The notes under the pieces are model-generated. The model had not been told where the DNA came from. It did no database searches and saw only the letters and a program-made list of their open reading frames with translations. The translations under genes and the position numbers were made by a program. 64,000 nucleotides of DNA. Source: Hermodice carunculata. Lineage: Eukaryota; Annelida; Polychaeta; Eunicida; Amphinomidae. Where the stretch lies: contig OZ026619.1 in NCBI GenBank assembly GCA_964020975.1, positions 98,576,148-98,640,147 of the forward strand. The letters run 5' to 3'. Below, piece by piece: positions 1 to 10,809 of this stretch (positions are counted from its first letter, which is position 1; the number at the start of each line of letters is the position of its first letter).

Positions 1-219
1 TATTGTACATCACAGTCATTCGACAAATGAACCTTCCCTTAACACTAATCACACATATGTTTTGGATGCCACCACTTTAAAATATCCAATCGGCTTGGCT
101 GCCATTCTGAAAATTGTCAATTCCGCACCCATTGCCAATGGTTTATAATACAAATGAGAACTTGCGTGGGAAGAGGGTTATAATATATGAAACCAAAAGT
201 ATATATTTTGCAAATATTT
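1..219 (-). repeat. Dispersed repeat R1, first part of a split copy
   Basis: Reverse-complement match to 37370-37590, with shared blocks such as AATTCCGCACCC and ACACTAATCACACATA. It runs off the left edge of the window. It stops at TTGCAAATATTT (208-219), and the rest of the same copy resumes at 3212. The two parts are separated by a LINE insertion. No coding capacity was recognised. Confidence 0.8.
208..219. repeat. Target-site duplication, left copy
   Basis: TTGCAAATATTT here is repeated exactly at 3200-3211. The longest R1 copy (near 37360, reverse strand) carries a close single version at the matching place, so it acts as the unoccupied site. This supports one insertion event between the two copies. 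Confidence 0.75.
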
Positions 220-414
220 GATTGATATACTTTATTACTTTAAAGAGGATTAGAAAAGTAGCCAAAGGCTAATGCGAATTCTTCTCCTCGTGTAAATACA
301 AAATATATACAAACATAACCGCACATAGAGTAATGTAAAGAGAAAAAAGTGTAAAAGACAATAAGATACAACATAAAATGACAAAATACACAGTTATACG
401 TAACACATGGGATC
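220..414 (-). mobile_element. LINE-A, 3' untranslated end
   Basis: Read on the - strand this is AT-rich untranslated sequence ending in AATAAAG plus ten bases, directly against the target-site duplication. That is the expected 3' end of a jockey/CR1-type LINE. The matching coding end is at 2718-3199 on the same strand. The two are separated by later insertions between about 415 and 2640. Confidence 0.65.
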
Positions 415-416
415 AC

Positions 417-509
<93 letters not shown>

Positions 510-510
510 T
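415..510. repeat. (AAT)n microsatellite
   Basis: About 95 bp of AAT/ATA repeat with one TTAT interruption. On the - strand it is an (ATT)n tail directly after the short repeat at 511-583, so it is probably the tail of a retroposed element. Confidence 0.95.
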
Positions 511-583
511 TATTCGGAAGACTACCCCTTTACAGCGGGGGCATCAATGAAACGGGGTTTATTCCATGATGCGTCCAAGTATA
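511..583 (-). repeat. Short interspersed repeat with (ATT)n tail, copy 1
   Basis: About 75 bp shared with 897-975, including GATGCGTCCAAGTAT and CTACCCCTTTACA. Both copies abut an A/T-rich simple tail at the same end. That arrangement is typical of the 3' end of a SINE or LINE read on the - strand. No tRNA-like head is visible, so the class is open. Confidence 0.6.
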
Positions 584-741
584 CTACAAGAAGCCGTCTA
601 TATTACAAAGATAGGATTTGTGTGTGGTAGGGCTGTATCTACGTTCAGCATTGAGCCGTACGTGGAACAGCATCCATTTACCATTTTGGAATTTACTTTT
701 TACATGCGCATGCAACCATCAATAGGCTTCTCATAGCTCCA

Positions 742-878
742 TGTATATATACATATACATTGTCCATTACATTCTTTTGACAAATTAACCTTCCCTTAAC
801 ACTAATCACACATACATTTTGGATGCTACCTCTTCAAAATACCAAATCGCGAATTCCGCACCCAATGCCAAAGGTTTG
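742..878 (-). repeat. R1 fragment
   Basis: Matches 1-160 and the reverse complement of 37450-37590, with a small internal deletion. It lies inside the sequence that interrupts LINE-A and is followed directly by the short repeat and tail at 879-975. Confidence 0.7.
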
Positions 879-975
879 TAAATAATAAATAAATAAATAA
901 TTTTATCAGGAAAACTACCCCTTTACACCGGGGGCATCGATGGAACAGGGTGTATTCCATGATGCGTCCAAGTAT
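879..975 (-). repeat. Short interspersed repeat with (AAAT)n tail, copy 2
   Basis: Second copy of the 511-583 repeat. Its tail is AATAAATAAATAAATAA rather than (AAT)n. The two copies differ at several bases, so they are not a recent pair. Confidence 0.6.
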
Positions 976-1308
976 CTTACCCATTTAAAGTTTGCTTTCA
1001 ACCGGTGTAACCAATCATCAATATCATAGTTTTGTCCCCCGCGCTAAAACTACAGATAAACCACTCATTGGGAGAAAACTCTAGAAAGCGTAAGGACAAG
1101 TACATCGTGCACTTTTGGTTTACAATGTGGAAAATAAATGTTTATCATCGTCATAATTACAATGTATAAAATTAAAGTACACTTCAAAATAGATAAAACT
1201 TATATACAATATAGGAGTTCCATTTAAAATCTATGGAATCTGCACCTTACAGGGAACTGTGCAACTCTATTTCTTTACTGTGAACAGGCACAGTTGAAGA
1301 TATAAATA

Positions 1309-1311
<3 letters not shown>

Positions 1312-1366
<55 letters not shown>
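1312..1366. repeat. (TA)n microsatellite
   Basis: About 55 bp of TA dinucleotides followed by a short (TG/CA)-rich stretch. It lies just beyond the 3' end of LINE-B on the - strand. Confidence 0.95.
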
Positions 1367-1369
<3 letters not shown>

Positions 1370-1434
1370 GTGTGTATATATACATACACACACATACACA
1401 TTAGCTTATATATCACAGTTAATTTTTTAAGAAT

Positions 1435-2217
1435 CTACACAGAAATGTCACAGCCAGCACCTTCAAGAGCTACCATACGGCAACGCCATGCTTCTTTTAG
1501 GAAAGTTTTACAAGCACTGTCAAATATATCATTAACAGCATGGTCATAATTGAATGATATTCCAAACAGTAGCGTAAATTTCGTAGTTAAGGAAGAGCGA
1601 GTAAAATGTTCCCATACATGGGTATAACCATGTTCCAACAGGCATTTTTCCAAATTTCGCCAAATCTTAATTCTTAATTCCTTGGAGTGTTCACATGTGA
1701 AAGTGAAATGAAATAAATCTTCTATACCTTGATTACATAGTTTACAAATTCCGTTGGACAAATTCCATCTCTGTAATGTTTCTTCCAATCCTAGACATCC
1801 GGTTCTAGCCATAAATTTTAGTCTAGTGCCCTTGAAGTCATTTACCTGGAACATGTATCTCTCCCCAAGCGTGGAATACTTAATCAATTTGTAATATGAC
1901 AAGGAGGACATTTCATCGATATCTTTAAAAAAGTCATATATATACGTAGTTTTGCGTGGACAACTTACAAAAAGGATAGATCCAGTCACCAGTATCTCTG
2001 CAATTTACATTATCTAATCCAGCCTCGGACAAGATTGTGGATATCTGTGACATGTATGGCCAGCAAGATTTATGACCGGACTGAAAATTTGTTTCTAAGT
2101 CACAAAGTACTCGTTTACACAGTCTGTTTGCTGGAATGTTATACTTTACATGATGATAATATTTTACTCTCTGTTTATTCAAGATGGTTATCAGTGGTAG
2201 CCAGCCAAACTCCTATA
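1435..2217 (-). mobile_element. LINE-B, C-terminal part of reverse transcriptase polyprotein
   Basis: Non-LTR retrotransposon fragment read from high to low coordinates. It begins with EFGWLPLITILNKQRVKYY, the post-RT region usual in invertebrate LINEs (GxLGxxPL type). It ends with a C-terminal zinc knuckle, CKLCNQGIEDLFHFTFTC (C-x2-C...H-x4-C), and a stop at 1435. The frame changes once, near 1985-2000. The RT catalytic core is absent, so this is a 5'-truncated copy. Its upstream side ends against the (TA)n tract at 2318-2388. It lies inside the material that interrupts LINE-A. The exact clade is uncertain. Confidence 0.75.
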
Positions 2218-2314
2218 TAATACAAGATCGCGAACTGCCATACTACTGGAGAGTCGGACACATAGGACAGAAAAAAAATTGATAAGCGACAGCTAATTAA
2301 ACATTTGTGGGTAA

Positions 2315-2317
<3 letters not shown>

Positions 2318-2388
<71 letters not shown>
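2318..2388. repeat. (TA)n microsatellite
   Basis: About 70 bp of uninterrupted TA, bordering the truncated side of LINE-B and a more GC-rich block at 2400-2620. Confidence 0.95.
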
Positions 2389-2397
<9 letters not shown>

Positions 2398-2620
2398 ATG
2401 GACACTAATGTGCACACGCCACAGATGACGACTGAAGGGGAGGTACTAGTCCGACTAAAGAACCAGGGTTACTGTTTGGCGCGGCCGAAGCACGATGGCG
2501 GCAAGCCCACACTGCCACTGTGGAGCCACCATTGCGCCATACAGCTCGAGTGCTCTTTCCCCGCAGTCACTGTCAGCGACCTGCAGCGTGCTAATACTAT
2601 TTGTAATATAAAGGACTAAT
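2398..2620 (+). other. GC-richer block of unknown origin
   Basis: Clearly more GC-rich than its surroundings. It has an open + frame of about 70 codons up to TAA at 2619. I do not recognise the peptide (it contains TTEGEVLVRLKNQGY) and see no second copy in the window. It could be an inserted repeat or a stray exon fragment. Confidence 0.3.
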
Positions 2621-2717
2621 TGGGTGATATATACATGAGCATACTTATGACATAATTTTATGGTCTATAATATATAAATACAATGTGACTAACCAGGGTC
2701 ATCAGTGTCGTTTCCCC

Positions 2718-3199
2718 TTAAGAATTTTTTAATCTTGAAGTGCTCATCATGTATTGATCTGACGCGTCCATCAAAGAACAGTAACTGAGGAATGTAGCAG
2801 ATTGGGTACCGACTAGAAGTAAATTGATTTTCTCGGTTTGACATAAAGTTTCAAAAGTAATACCTGTGTTGCCAGTGGCAAGAATTTCAGAGACCCTTGT
2901 CAGAAGAACATGTCTATGAGTGTTGTAAAATGGACACTGCAGCATACAATGAATAATAGTTTAGGCCTGAAAGCCACAAGAGCAAGCTGGAGAGTCACAT
3001 AGGTTTCGCGAATAAATATGAGCATTAAAAGCACTGAAATCAACTCTCGGGCGATTTTACAAAATATTGAGCTTCCGAGGTCCGTGTCTTAAGTGAGCGA
3101 GTCTGGATGGAAAATATATTAATTTAACTGATGTTTTAAAAGTATTTAAAGATGGAGCATTCCTTACTTGAAGTGGAAGTGTATTCCACAGGCGAGTGG
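2718..3199 (-). mobile_element. LINE-A, C-terminal coding end
   Basis: Read on the - strand it starts with RLWNTLPLQVRNAPSLNTFK, the post-RT segment of CR1/L2/jockey-type LINEs. GPRKLNIL follows, then a zinc knuckle SPACSCGFQ...HCMLQC (C-x-C...H-x4-C), then a tail ending at 2718. Two in-frame TAA stops interrupt about 160 codons, so the copy is dead. RT and endonuclease are missing (5' truncation at 3199). The truncation point abuts the target-site duplication at 3200-3211, and the 3' end of the same insertion is at 220. Confidence 0.8.
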
Positions 3200-3211
3200 T
3201 TGCAAATATTT
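3200..3211. repeat. Target-site duplication, right copy
   Basis: TTGCAAATATTT, an exact repeat of 208-219, at the 5'-truncated end of LINE-A. Confidence 0.75.
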
Positions 3212-3975
3212 CAGAGCATCAATAATGATATATGGTGTGGCCGCCATTCACTTTGATACCCAGATCAAATATATTTTTGAGAGACTGCCCCGCAATCATT
3301 GCATTAATTGTGCAATGTTCAAAATGCCGCTCGCAACCACACGGCTTCGTGTGGCATTTGCATTTGTAACTAACGATGATGACTGCGTCAGACCCAACCG
3401 GGCGGGCAGATTAAAGTTAAGATGGTAAGTCATGTTTAAAAAGTACTTTAACCACCGTTTGCTCCGGTAACTCTGAAAACGGACACCTGGAAGCGTGCTG
3501 AAAACACGCGGCGTCGATTCACTGTGATTTTCCTTTCCCACATTGCATTGCGCTCTGTTTAACCTGGCGCTCACCGTGTGTGCATGCATGCCGTGGTGGT
3601 GTCGTGTTGCATTTGGATTTGTAACTAACGGATGCTAACTGCTTCAGACACACCCGAGCCAGCAGATTAAAGTGAAGACAGTAAGTCATCTTTTAAAAAT
3701 ACGTTGACGACCGTTTCCCCCAGGTTACTTGGCGAACGGACACCTGGAACCTGGCGATACTAGACACCGATACTGCACCGGCGTGGCTATAGTGTATGCA
3801 GCAGCTATGCTTTTTCCCTGGCCCAAGTTTACCGTCCTGACAAGCTAAAATAAAATGCTGTGTTTGAGTTGACTTTACTGCAAAATAACGCACGTTGGCC
3901 AGCTTTTCTGTTAACTTGCACATTGGTTACAGTTGATTAGAACGACCGCTTTTTTTTACGGGCGGTCGTTTGTGG
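3212..3975 (-). repeat. R1, second part of the split copy
   Basis: Reverse-complement match to 36594-37365. It contains two diverged internal sub-units, each carrying CACCTGGAA and a downstream TTAAAGTNAAGA motif. It ends in a hairpin at 3941-3970: AACGACCGC, an A/T-rich loop, then GGCGGTCGTT. Confidence 0.8.
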
Positions 3976-4195
3976 GAGAAATTTGCTCGTCGTTGGTTGC
4001 GTGTTGTAGCTGGTCTAGGGCTGTCCATATATATTTTTAACAAAATAGCCGATACAAATATTGTATATCTTGTGATGTAACTGGGCCCCAAGTAAGAACA
4101 GCCTTGGCTGAATGGGCTACCCAGTATCAATTAATTAAAAACAACCATCATATTCTGGGAGCAAAAATCTAATACATAATTACATGATTGATAGA
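3976..4195. other. Unassigned stretch
   Basis: No feature recognised. AT-rich unique-looking sequence between R1 and the 35-bp array. Confidence 0.4.
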
Positions 4196-4360
4196 AAACT
4201 CTACTGCATTCACATTATAAGTCACAAAGCTATCTCCACTACGGGCACATGAAATGTTACAACGACATCTCCACTACATGCACATTACCAGTTACAAAGC
4301 TATCTTCACTACAGACACATCACCTGTTAAAATCTATCTCCAGCAACGCATAGACCTTGA
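4196..4360. repeat. Imperfect 35-bp tandem array
   Basis: About four and a half units of 35 bp with core TATCTCCACTAC...GCACAT...GTTAC. Units differ at several positions. Confidence 0.7.
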
Positions 4361-4965
4361 CACACATTATTACTAAACGTTGCAGGTGTTGAATGCAATG
4401 CATGAGATGAAGTTGGATTTCGCATTGGGTAAGAACGGCGGTAAAGAACGTCGGTAAAATGTATAATTTGAATTTTGTGTGACCTTGTCATGTTCAGGAA
4501 ATATAGCTGTTCGTTGAGTTATTATGTCTACCCAGTTAATTTTGCGTTCATATGTGTACACGTAGTGCGACCGTTTCACCTCCGGATGTCTAAAGACACA
4601 GAGCATATTATAATGTATGCACATGCCGGGGGGGGGGGGGCAGCTTGTACATGCAGTTATCGCATTCACAGGACACAGCACCCTTGTCAGTTATCCCTTT
4701 AGTCAGAACGAATACGAAAAAAAGTTGCTGATGAACGGCGGCTATAATTCAGTAGTTCCTCATTTGCTTATCTTTAATAAACTATTTTTGGCCCTATTCG
4801 CCAGGACGTTATGAAGCACGTTAATGCACATTTGGACCAGGATCTGCCGTTTTTATTGCACCTTTATCCTACGGTATGGCTACAACAGAGACCAGTTGCC
4901 CGCACCCCAGCAGGCATATGCCACGCGCATTTAGTAGACAGTGTATGCGGGGGTCCGTCTACAGC
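4361..4965. other. Unassigned stretch with G12 run
   Basis: No gene recognised. Holds a run of about 12 G at 4627-4638. Short open frames here overlap on both strands and show no known domain. Confidence 0.4.
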
Positions 4966-5095
4966 AAACATCATACGAAACCGAAAACCCAAACGTCATA
5001 TAAATCGAAAATCCCAGTCAATCATCACACAAAACTGGAAACCAAACACAAGCGTCACACAACCTGAAAATCCGAATTACACACATCACGTGGAG
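4966..5095. repeat. Degenerate ~30-bp tandem repeat
   Basis: Four to five loose units of the form TCATAYAAAxCGAAAATCCxA. Unit length varies between about 27 and 33 bp. Confidence 0.5.
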
Positions 5096-7404
5096 GAGGA
5101 ATCTCTTGGATTGCTTTTCAAGAAACTCGCCTGCTCCTTCAAAAATATTACTGACCGATCATAGACAGCTCAAGTCACACATAACAAGAAAGACTCTAAT
5201 AACATGTTTCACAATATGCCTGCCGCCCCGCTCCCGCCACGCTTCACGCCACTGTGTCATCAGCTCCTGGACGAACTCGTCACTTCCAAGGCTCCAAGAA
5301 AATTCTGCCTATCACAATGGCATATATATGTGGTAAACAAGCCAGCTGACAGCGACGCGTCGCGCAGACGTTCCGCATTAACTGAAACCTCCGGACGGCC
5401 CAGTTTAAAGTATATTTCCCATTTGTCTTCATTATGAGTTATCTGGTGACAATTTGAAATGGTTCATGAATCATTTTAAGTGGGACCGAAGCGTTGGATT
5501 TATATACGGTTCTAAAATATATGCACAACTGTTGGGTGAACTTATGGTAAATATCGTACACCACCGTTTATCAACTGTTTTCTGTTGAAATGTGCACAGT
5601 TTAATGAAGACGTGGGCTATATGCACATCGGCTTTGGTCTGAATTGGCAAAGAAGGAGTAAATGGTTGATACCTGAGAACAGGCCCCACCACATATACAA
5701 GTGACTGAAATATAGGCACAATGCGCACAAAGAGACATAGCAACAGCATGCGCTCGACATATTAAAATTTAATTGTTTTAAATCGTACGAAGAAATAAAC
5801 GCGTTTAAAAAAACGAAACAAGATATGTACATGTGTTATTTACATCCAGGCATGCGCCACGTGCAAATCAGGGGCTGTACGTTTCTGTGCATGATGTGAC
5901 GCAGGGCCTTTTTGTGGTATCAATATGGCGTATAATCTGTCAAGTACTTGCGATACTGTTCTTATCAGTTAACTAAAATAAATACTATGTATTTTATTAT
6001 CCCAGCAGATTTAATTTTTTAATATGTGCGTTGCGCTTGTCACCATGTGCCCACATGAAAGCAAAACACAGATGAGAGCAAATACTGGACACACATTAAT
6101 TACGACAACATTACCCTAAGTTTTGCCCCGCAATCTGTGCGTGCTTTTTCAGGGTTAGCCTGATAATAAACGGCAGCAACATTAGGCAAACAAAAGGCAA
6201 GCGTTACACGTTTGTTTATATTTTACGAAGTTTTGACTTAATACTGTTACTTGTTGAAGCTTACTGCCAGACTTCACCCATCTACACCATGTGTCGGTGA
6301 GGTGAGCTGTGGGGCATTTTGATCTGCGTTGGGGGGGGGGGGATTAAAGACATGTCAGAAAGCAGATCACCGACATAAAGTTAGAATTTAAAATAAGTCA
6401 GCCTAAAGCTGGGTTTTGCACAGAAGTAGTACGCATGATATGGTCACCAGTTTCACCGGTTCCTAATACTCAATGCCTCACATCATGGATTCATGCTAGT
6501 TTTAACAATCATAGTTTCACATCCCATCAAGTAGCGATACAGACAAATAATAAGTTTGTATATAAGAAATGATAAGTGTATTTACAGCATATCTTTGTCC
6601 ATACACTGCACCTAGATGTTGACCGGTGTGTCAGCAGGCATATTTTACCAGTATTGAGAGTGAACGCAAGCCACTTTCGAATTCCTTCAAGAAACGAGCA
6701 GTTATTCTGCCCACTACTTCCAATCAATCACTTTACTTCATTACTTGTGTAATCATAATCAAACCAGTATTTCCCAATTTAGACAATTACTGCAGGACAG
6801 CCCAAGACAGTGTGGTACAACAAGGTTGCCTGGTCAGTGTTTTCTGGGACCATTAACAAAATTGAATACAAATTTAATTACATTAGTCAAACATGAAAAT
6901 CATGCATGCATCCACTGCCGCTATTGTTAGGAAGTCGCACTAGTATTGTTTTTATTATACACTGTCAGTTTTATCTCTCCTCTTTTCCTTTTTTATACAA
7001 TGCATAATGTTATTAGGAAATTTGAATTAATGTTTAACAGTTGAAGTTCCTTTCCTTTCAACGTTTCAAAATTGAAAAAACAAATATGGGCAATAAAGAC
7101 GAATATACTCCAGCAGAATTTAAAACAGGGTAAATACATTTTTACACAATTCAAAGTATCGCTTTATTGGTAGCATACACACCTACAATTTATGAAGTGA
7201 CCCTTTAAATATAGGGCATGATTATACAAAGTAGACCTGTATAAAATGTTCAATCTGACTGCGTTAGTTGAGTTGTATTGAACTTCCCATACGTTTCGTC
7301 TGAAGCCCTTGGTCCCCTCACGCTTAAAGTTGATTTCCACTTTCATAATAACTTCAGGAAAAACATGTGTCAATCGATCCCACTTTTTGTACGATATTCT
7401 TTAT
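5096..7404. other. Long stretch without recognised genes
   Basis: Nothing assignable beyond a G12 run at 6331-6342. Open frames up to about 90 codons occur but have no domain, splice signal or composition change that would support them. Confidence 0.4.
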
Positions 7405-7560
7405 CCAGCTTTTGCTGTACAATGCTCCAGTCCAGGTTGGTCGTTGTACTACATGCTGGTCTAGGTTGGTTGCTGTACTGTACGCTGGTCTAGGTTGGTT
7501 GCTGAACTGTTCGCTGGTCCAGGTTGGTTGTTGTACTATACACTGGTCCAGGTTGTTTTC
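7405..7560. repeat. 29-bp minisatellite
   Basis: Four full units starting at 7434, 7463, 7492 and 7521, plus partial units. The unit carries AGGTTGGTTGCTGTACT and CTGGTC. The period of 29 is not a multiple of three, so long frames here are not coding evidence. Confidence 0.9.
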
Positions 7561-8300
7561 TCTATCATATCTCCACACCTAACTGATAGTTTTGAACAGA
7601 AAGCTGGTTTTTGTATTATGAATAAAGCAATTTTGTGTCGCATTTATAAAATACAAAATCATACTCAGCACACCCATTAACAAAGGACTAAATGTAGCCT
7701 TTGTCGCGGGAGAACAAAATCACCTGTCAAAATTCTGTAAGCATAAGACCAACGTTAGCTGCCATCACTGCTCACATGTAGGCCATAACGTGAGAAGAAC
7801 TGTTGACAAACCAAGGCAGTTAGAGACAATTTCAAACCCAGTCAGAGGTCCAACCTAGAAGGTAGAAGAACGCTATTATGTAGGTATAAAAAAATCCTGG
7901 TGAAGACAGCAAAGACACTAAGTTCTGTTTACCACATTGTAATGTCCAAAGAGGGAGAGAAACAGCGACTTTTGGAACACCTCTCTGACTAGACGTCTTT
8001 TTACAAATGACAGGCTTTACGCCAGCATAGATTTAAATATCTCAGAATCGATCGTTTTCAACCACTGGCATGCGACAGAACTAATAGTTTTCAGAACCAA
8101 TGCACTTTGGGACATGAATATGTCAACCGTTCTCTGAGGTTGATTTGAGTCAAGCAGGACGGCCGCTTCTCCAGCCTGTTTTTCAACCTGTCTTTCAACC
8201 CCCTTACATTGGAGCATATGAAGGGTCGCGGGTTAGAAGCCCAATAGTTTGTTTAAAGGGTTTATAAAGTCTCAGAAAAAGAATAATAAGGACAAAAGAT
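7561..8300. other. Unassigned stretch
   Basis: No feature recognised between the 29-bp minisatellite and LINE-C. Confidence 0.4.
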
Positions 8301-9020
8301 AGGTAGCCTTTCAGACATAGGCACAGCATTTGATACGATTTATGGTAACGGAATACTAGGAAAAGCTGAAAGGGTTGAAAACAAAGTGTTTACAAATTTG
8401 TAATCTCATTATACCAGTCTCACTATATGCAGATGACATAGCATTTACTGAAAGCTCTGAGGCACACATCAATTATATGTTAAGTGTGGCTCGTCGGTTC
8501 GCCACTAAGTGAGGTATGAATTTTCATCATTCAAAATCCATGGTCATGGAAATAAGTAAACCCTCATATAGGCCAAGAGGTTCAATGTGGCCAATACAAG
8601 TATTTAGGTATACTATTGTGCAGTCATTAGCCGACTTAAATCTTATCAAGCCTCACCCAAAAAAAAAAAAACAAACAATCAAAGCTCATAGGGTCAAAGC
8701 TACATATGCAGTATACTAGCCGCTCACAAAACTATTCACAGAGTAATTTCTGGCAACAAGCTGCGGAAAATACACTGCTGCCATGATTGTCTGAAGGGTG
8801 TGGAGTTGAGCTAGCCAATACACATGGAATTGCAACTTTTACCAGATAAGGCTTCAGTAGCGCACACAATCCAACACATGAGATTGTCGCCTTCAAGTGC
8901 AGCTACACCCGGAGCTTTGGGATGGTGGCCTATGAGTACCGCCTTCAAGGATAACTATACCTGGAGATTTGGGCTGGTAGCCTATCCATCTTATTCAAGT
9001 ACAGCGGTCGTGGCCTAAGA
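8300..9020 (+). mobile_element. LINE-C, degenerate reverse transcriptase fragment
   Basis: The only firm anchor is the RT catalytic motif: the + frame VSLYADDIAFTE near 8418-8455, followed by ARRFATK, a TGA stop, and GMNFHHSKS. That is the YADD box and the segment after it in non-LTR reverse transcriptases. Downstream, loose versions of the GELGWWPL-type post-RT region appear near 8910-8990. Several stops and frame changes interrupt it. No zinc knuckle or 3' tail was identified. Clade not assignable. Confidence 0.65.
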
Positions 9021-9640
9021 GAATGACTTTGAAGTAACAGAGAGTCAAATATTACCATGGATTGCACCTTGACTTTGACACACATAAAATTACAAAGTAA
9101 ATTTAAGAATAAGCAGAAGCCTAACGCTTGTCCATACTTTCAAGAAATAAAGTACTGAGTAACGTGGGTCTAGAGCATGCAGCCTCGTGATTGACCAACG
9201 CATCAGGCTTAAATTCATTTTTATACGAAGTAACAGTGACTATAAGTATATGTATTAGAACATTCTCGCTGGTACAGCAATATAAAGTTCCGGAATGATC
9301 CAGGTACGTGTGAGAGCTTTGCTATTTCTAAACTCTTCTGGACTGACCTACGTTCCATGAGCTACGGGATCGTACATCAACAAGGGCAGCAAGTTAATAG
9401 GCTTTCTTTCTACACATAAACATTGTGTCTTACTGGTCTGACTTACTCACTGACTCACATGCACAATTGATTCCATGCCGTAGCATAATTATTAGCTCAT
9501 CAACACACATACAAAACATCACAGTCCCAAACAACCTAAAGTAGTAGTAGTAGCAGCAGCAGCACATTACACTATCAGCGACTTCAGTCGATGTTTTGCT
9601 CAACCAAGTAAACCGATCATGAGATATCAACTGAATAGAA
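9021..9640. other. Unassigned stretch
   Basis: No feature recognised apart from a short (AGT/AGC)n trinucleotide run near 9541-9564. Confidence 0.4.
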
Positions 9641-9644
9641 AAGA

Positions 9645-10105
9645 CTTAATCAGGTTGTACAAAACTATGGTACGCCTGTTCCTTGAATAGGGGTGCGTCC
9701 TGTTTGATAACTGCACTGACAATCTGTCACAGTCCTTTGAGGCTGTTCAGTACGAAGCAGCCATAATATGTCTTGGCGCTCTTCCACACACCTCTCGATT
9801 CCTGGTCCGAAATGAGCTCGATTGGCAAATGCTGTCTAGTCGTAAAAATGATTTTAAACATTTTACAACGTTTTTTAAAAAGGTGACAGTAAGTTTAATC
9901 CGCAGTATTTATACGACCTTGTCCCTCGTAGCATTGTTTCAACCATTGGGCGTCTCCTGAGAAACTCAGTGGTTTTGTGCCAAATTAAGTTTTCCACCAA
10001 ACTTTCTGTGAGTCAGTTCTACTGTCCACCATTCGCCTGTGGAATAATCTTCCCATTGATCCACGCATTTCTAATTCCCTACGTCAGTTCAAATCTTACA
10101 GTGTT
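9645..10105 (+). mobile_element. LINE-D, post-RT region of CR1/L2-like element
   Basis: The + frame reads LYKTMVRLFLE, a stop, GCVLFDN, then SFEAVQYEAAIICLGALPHT and RNELDWQMLSSRKNDFKHF. This is the well-known block after the RT catalytic domain in CR1/L2/jockey-type LINEs (LYKSxVRPxLEY, ExVQYEAARxVTGA, ELGWESLxxRR). It continues, with frame changes, to the WNNLP-type segment and a final LRQFKSYS near 10080-10103. RT core and endonuclease are absent. The coding end runs directly into a 60-bp minisatellite. Confidence 0.8.
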
Positions 10106-10560
10106 CCAGTACCGGAAAGCATGGCAATAGTACAGGTAGATTAAAAATTACAGTGTTCCTGTACAGGTATGTAAGAATGCATGGCAATAGTACATGAATA
10201 TTAAAGAGTACAATGCTCCTATACACGCATACAAGAAAGCATGGCATTAGTGCATGTAGATTATAAATTACAGTGTCCCCGTACACGTATGCAAGAAAGT
10301 TTGGCCATAAAGCATGTATAGTAAAAATTATAGTGTCCCTGTACACATGTACAAGTAAGCATGGAGATAGAGAATCTGGATTAAATGTTACAATGTCTTT
10401 GTACACGCATACAAGTTAGCACCTAACCATAACCATATTGCAATGAGATGAAACAGTATAGTGTCCCTTTACACTGATACCCATATTCTTGACAATATTG
10501 CAAGCAGATGAAAGTTTATGGGGTCCCCATACACTTGTAAAAATCACCATGGCAAAAGTA
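10103..10560. repeat. 60-bp minisatellite at the end of LINE-D
   Basis: Seven to eight units of about 60 bp with core TACAGTGTCCCTGTACAC...AAGCATGGCA. Because 60 is divisible by three, the - strand of 10089-10406 stays open as 20-residue repeats; I regard that as a by-product, not a gene. The later units (10430-10560) are more diverged. Confidence 0.9.
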
Positions 10561-10809
10561 CCATACATTTAAGGTTGGAACTCGCTGACCACTTATTTGA
10601 AGAGAATATTAATAAAACAAACGCAAGTTAAAGAAAAATGCATGTGTTTTGTTCTTTGATGCCACAACATAATCGTGGATTTACTTTTTTACCTAAACGA
10701 TTTCGTGGGGCGATAAAGTTGAAGTCCTCTAGGGACACTGTTTTCTACAAGTACGCTGTTAATGATAACATCTTCGACTAAGCCAAAAACATGGGTGTCA
10801 AAATAATGT

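Noticed and set aside
10089-10406. 105-codon - frame as a gene
   Set aside because: It lies wholly in a 60-bp tandem array; a period divisible by three keeps any open frame open.
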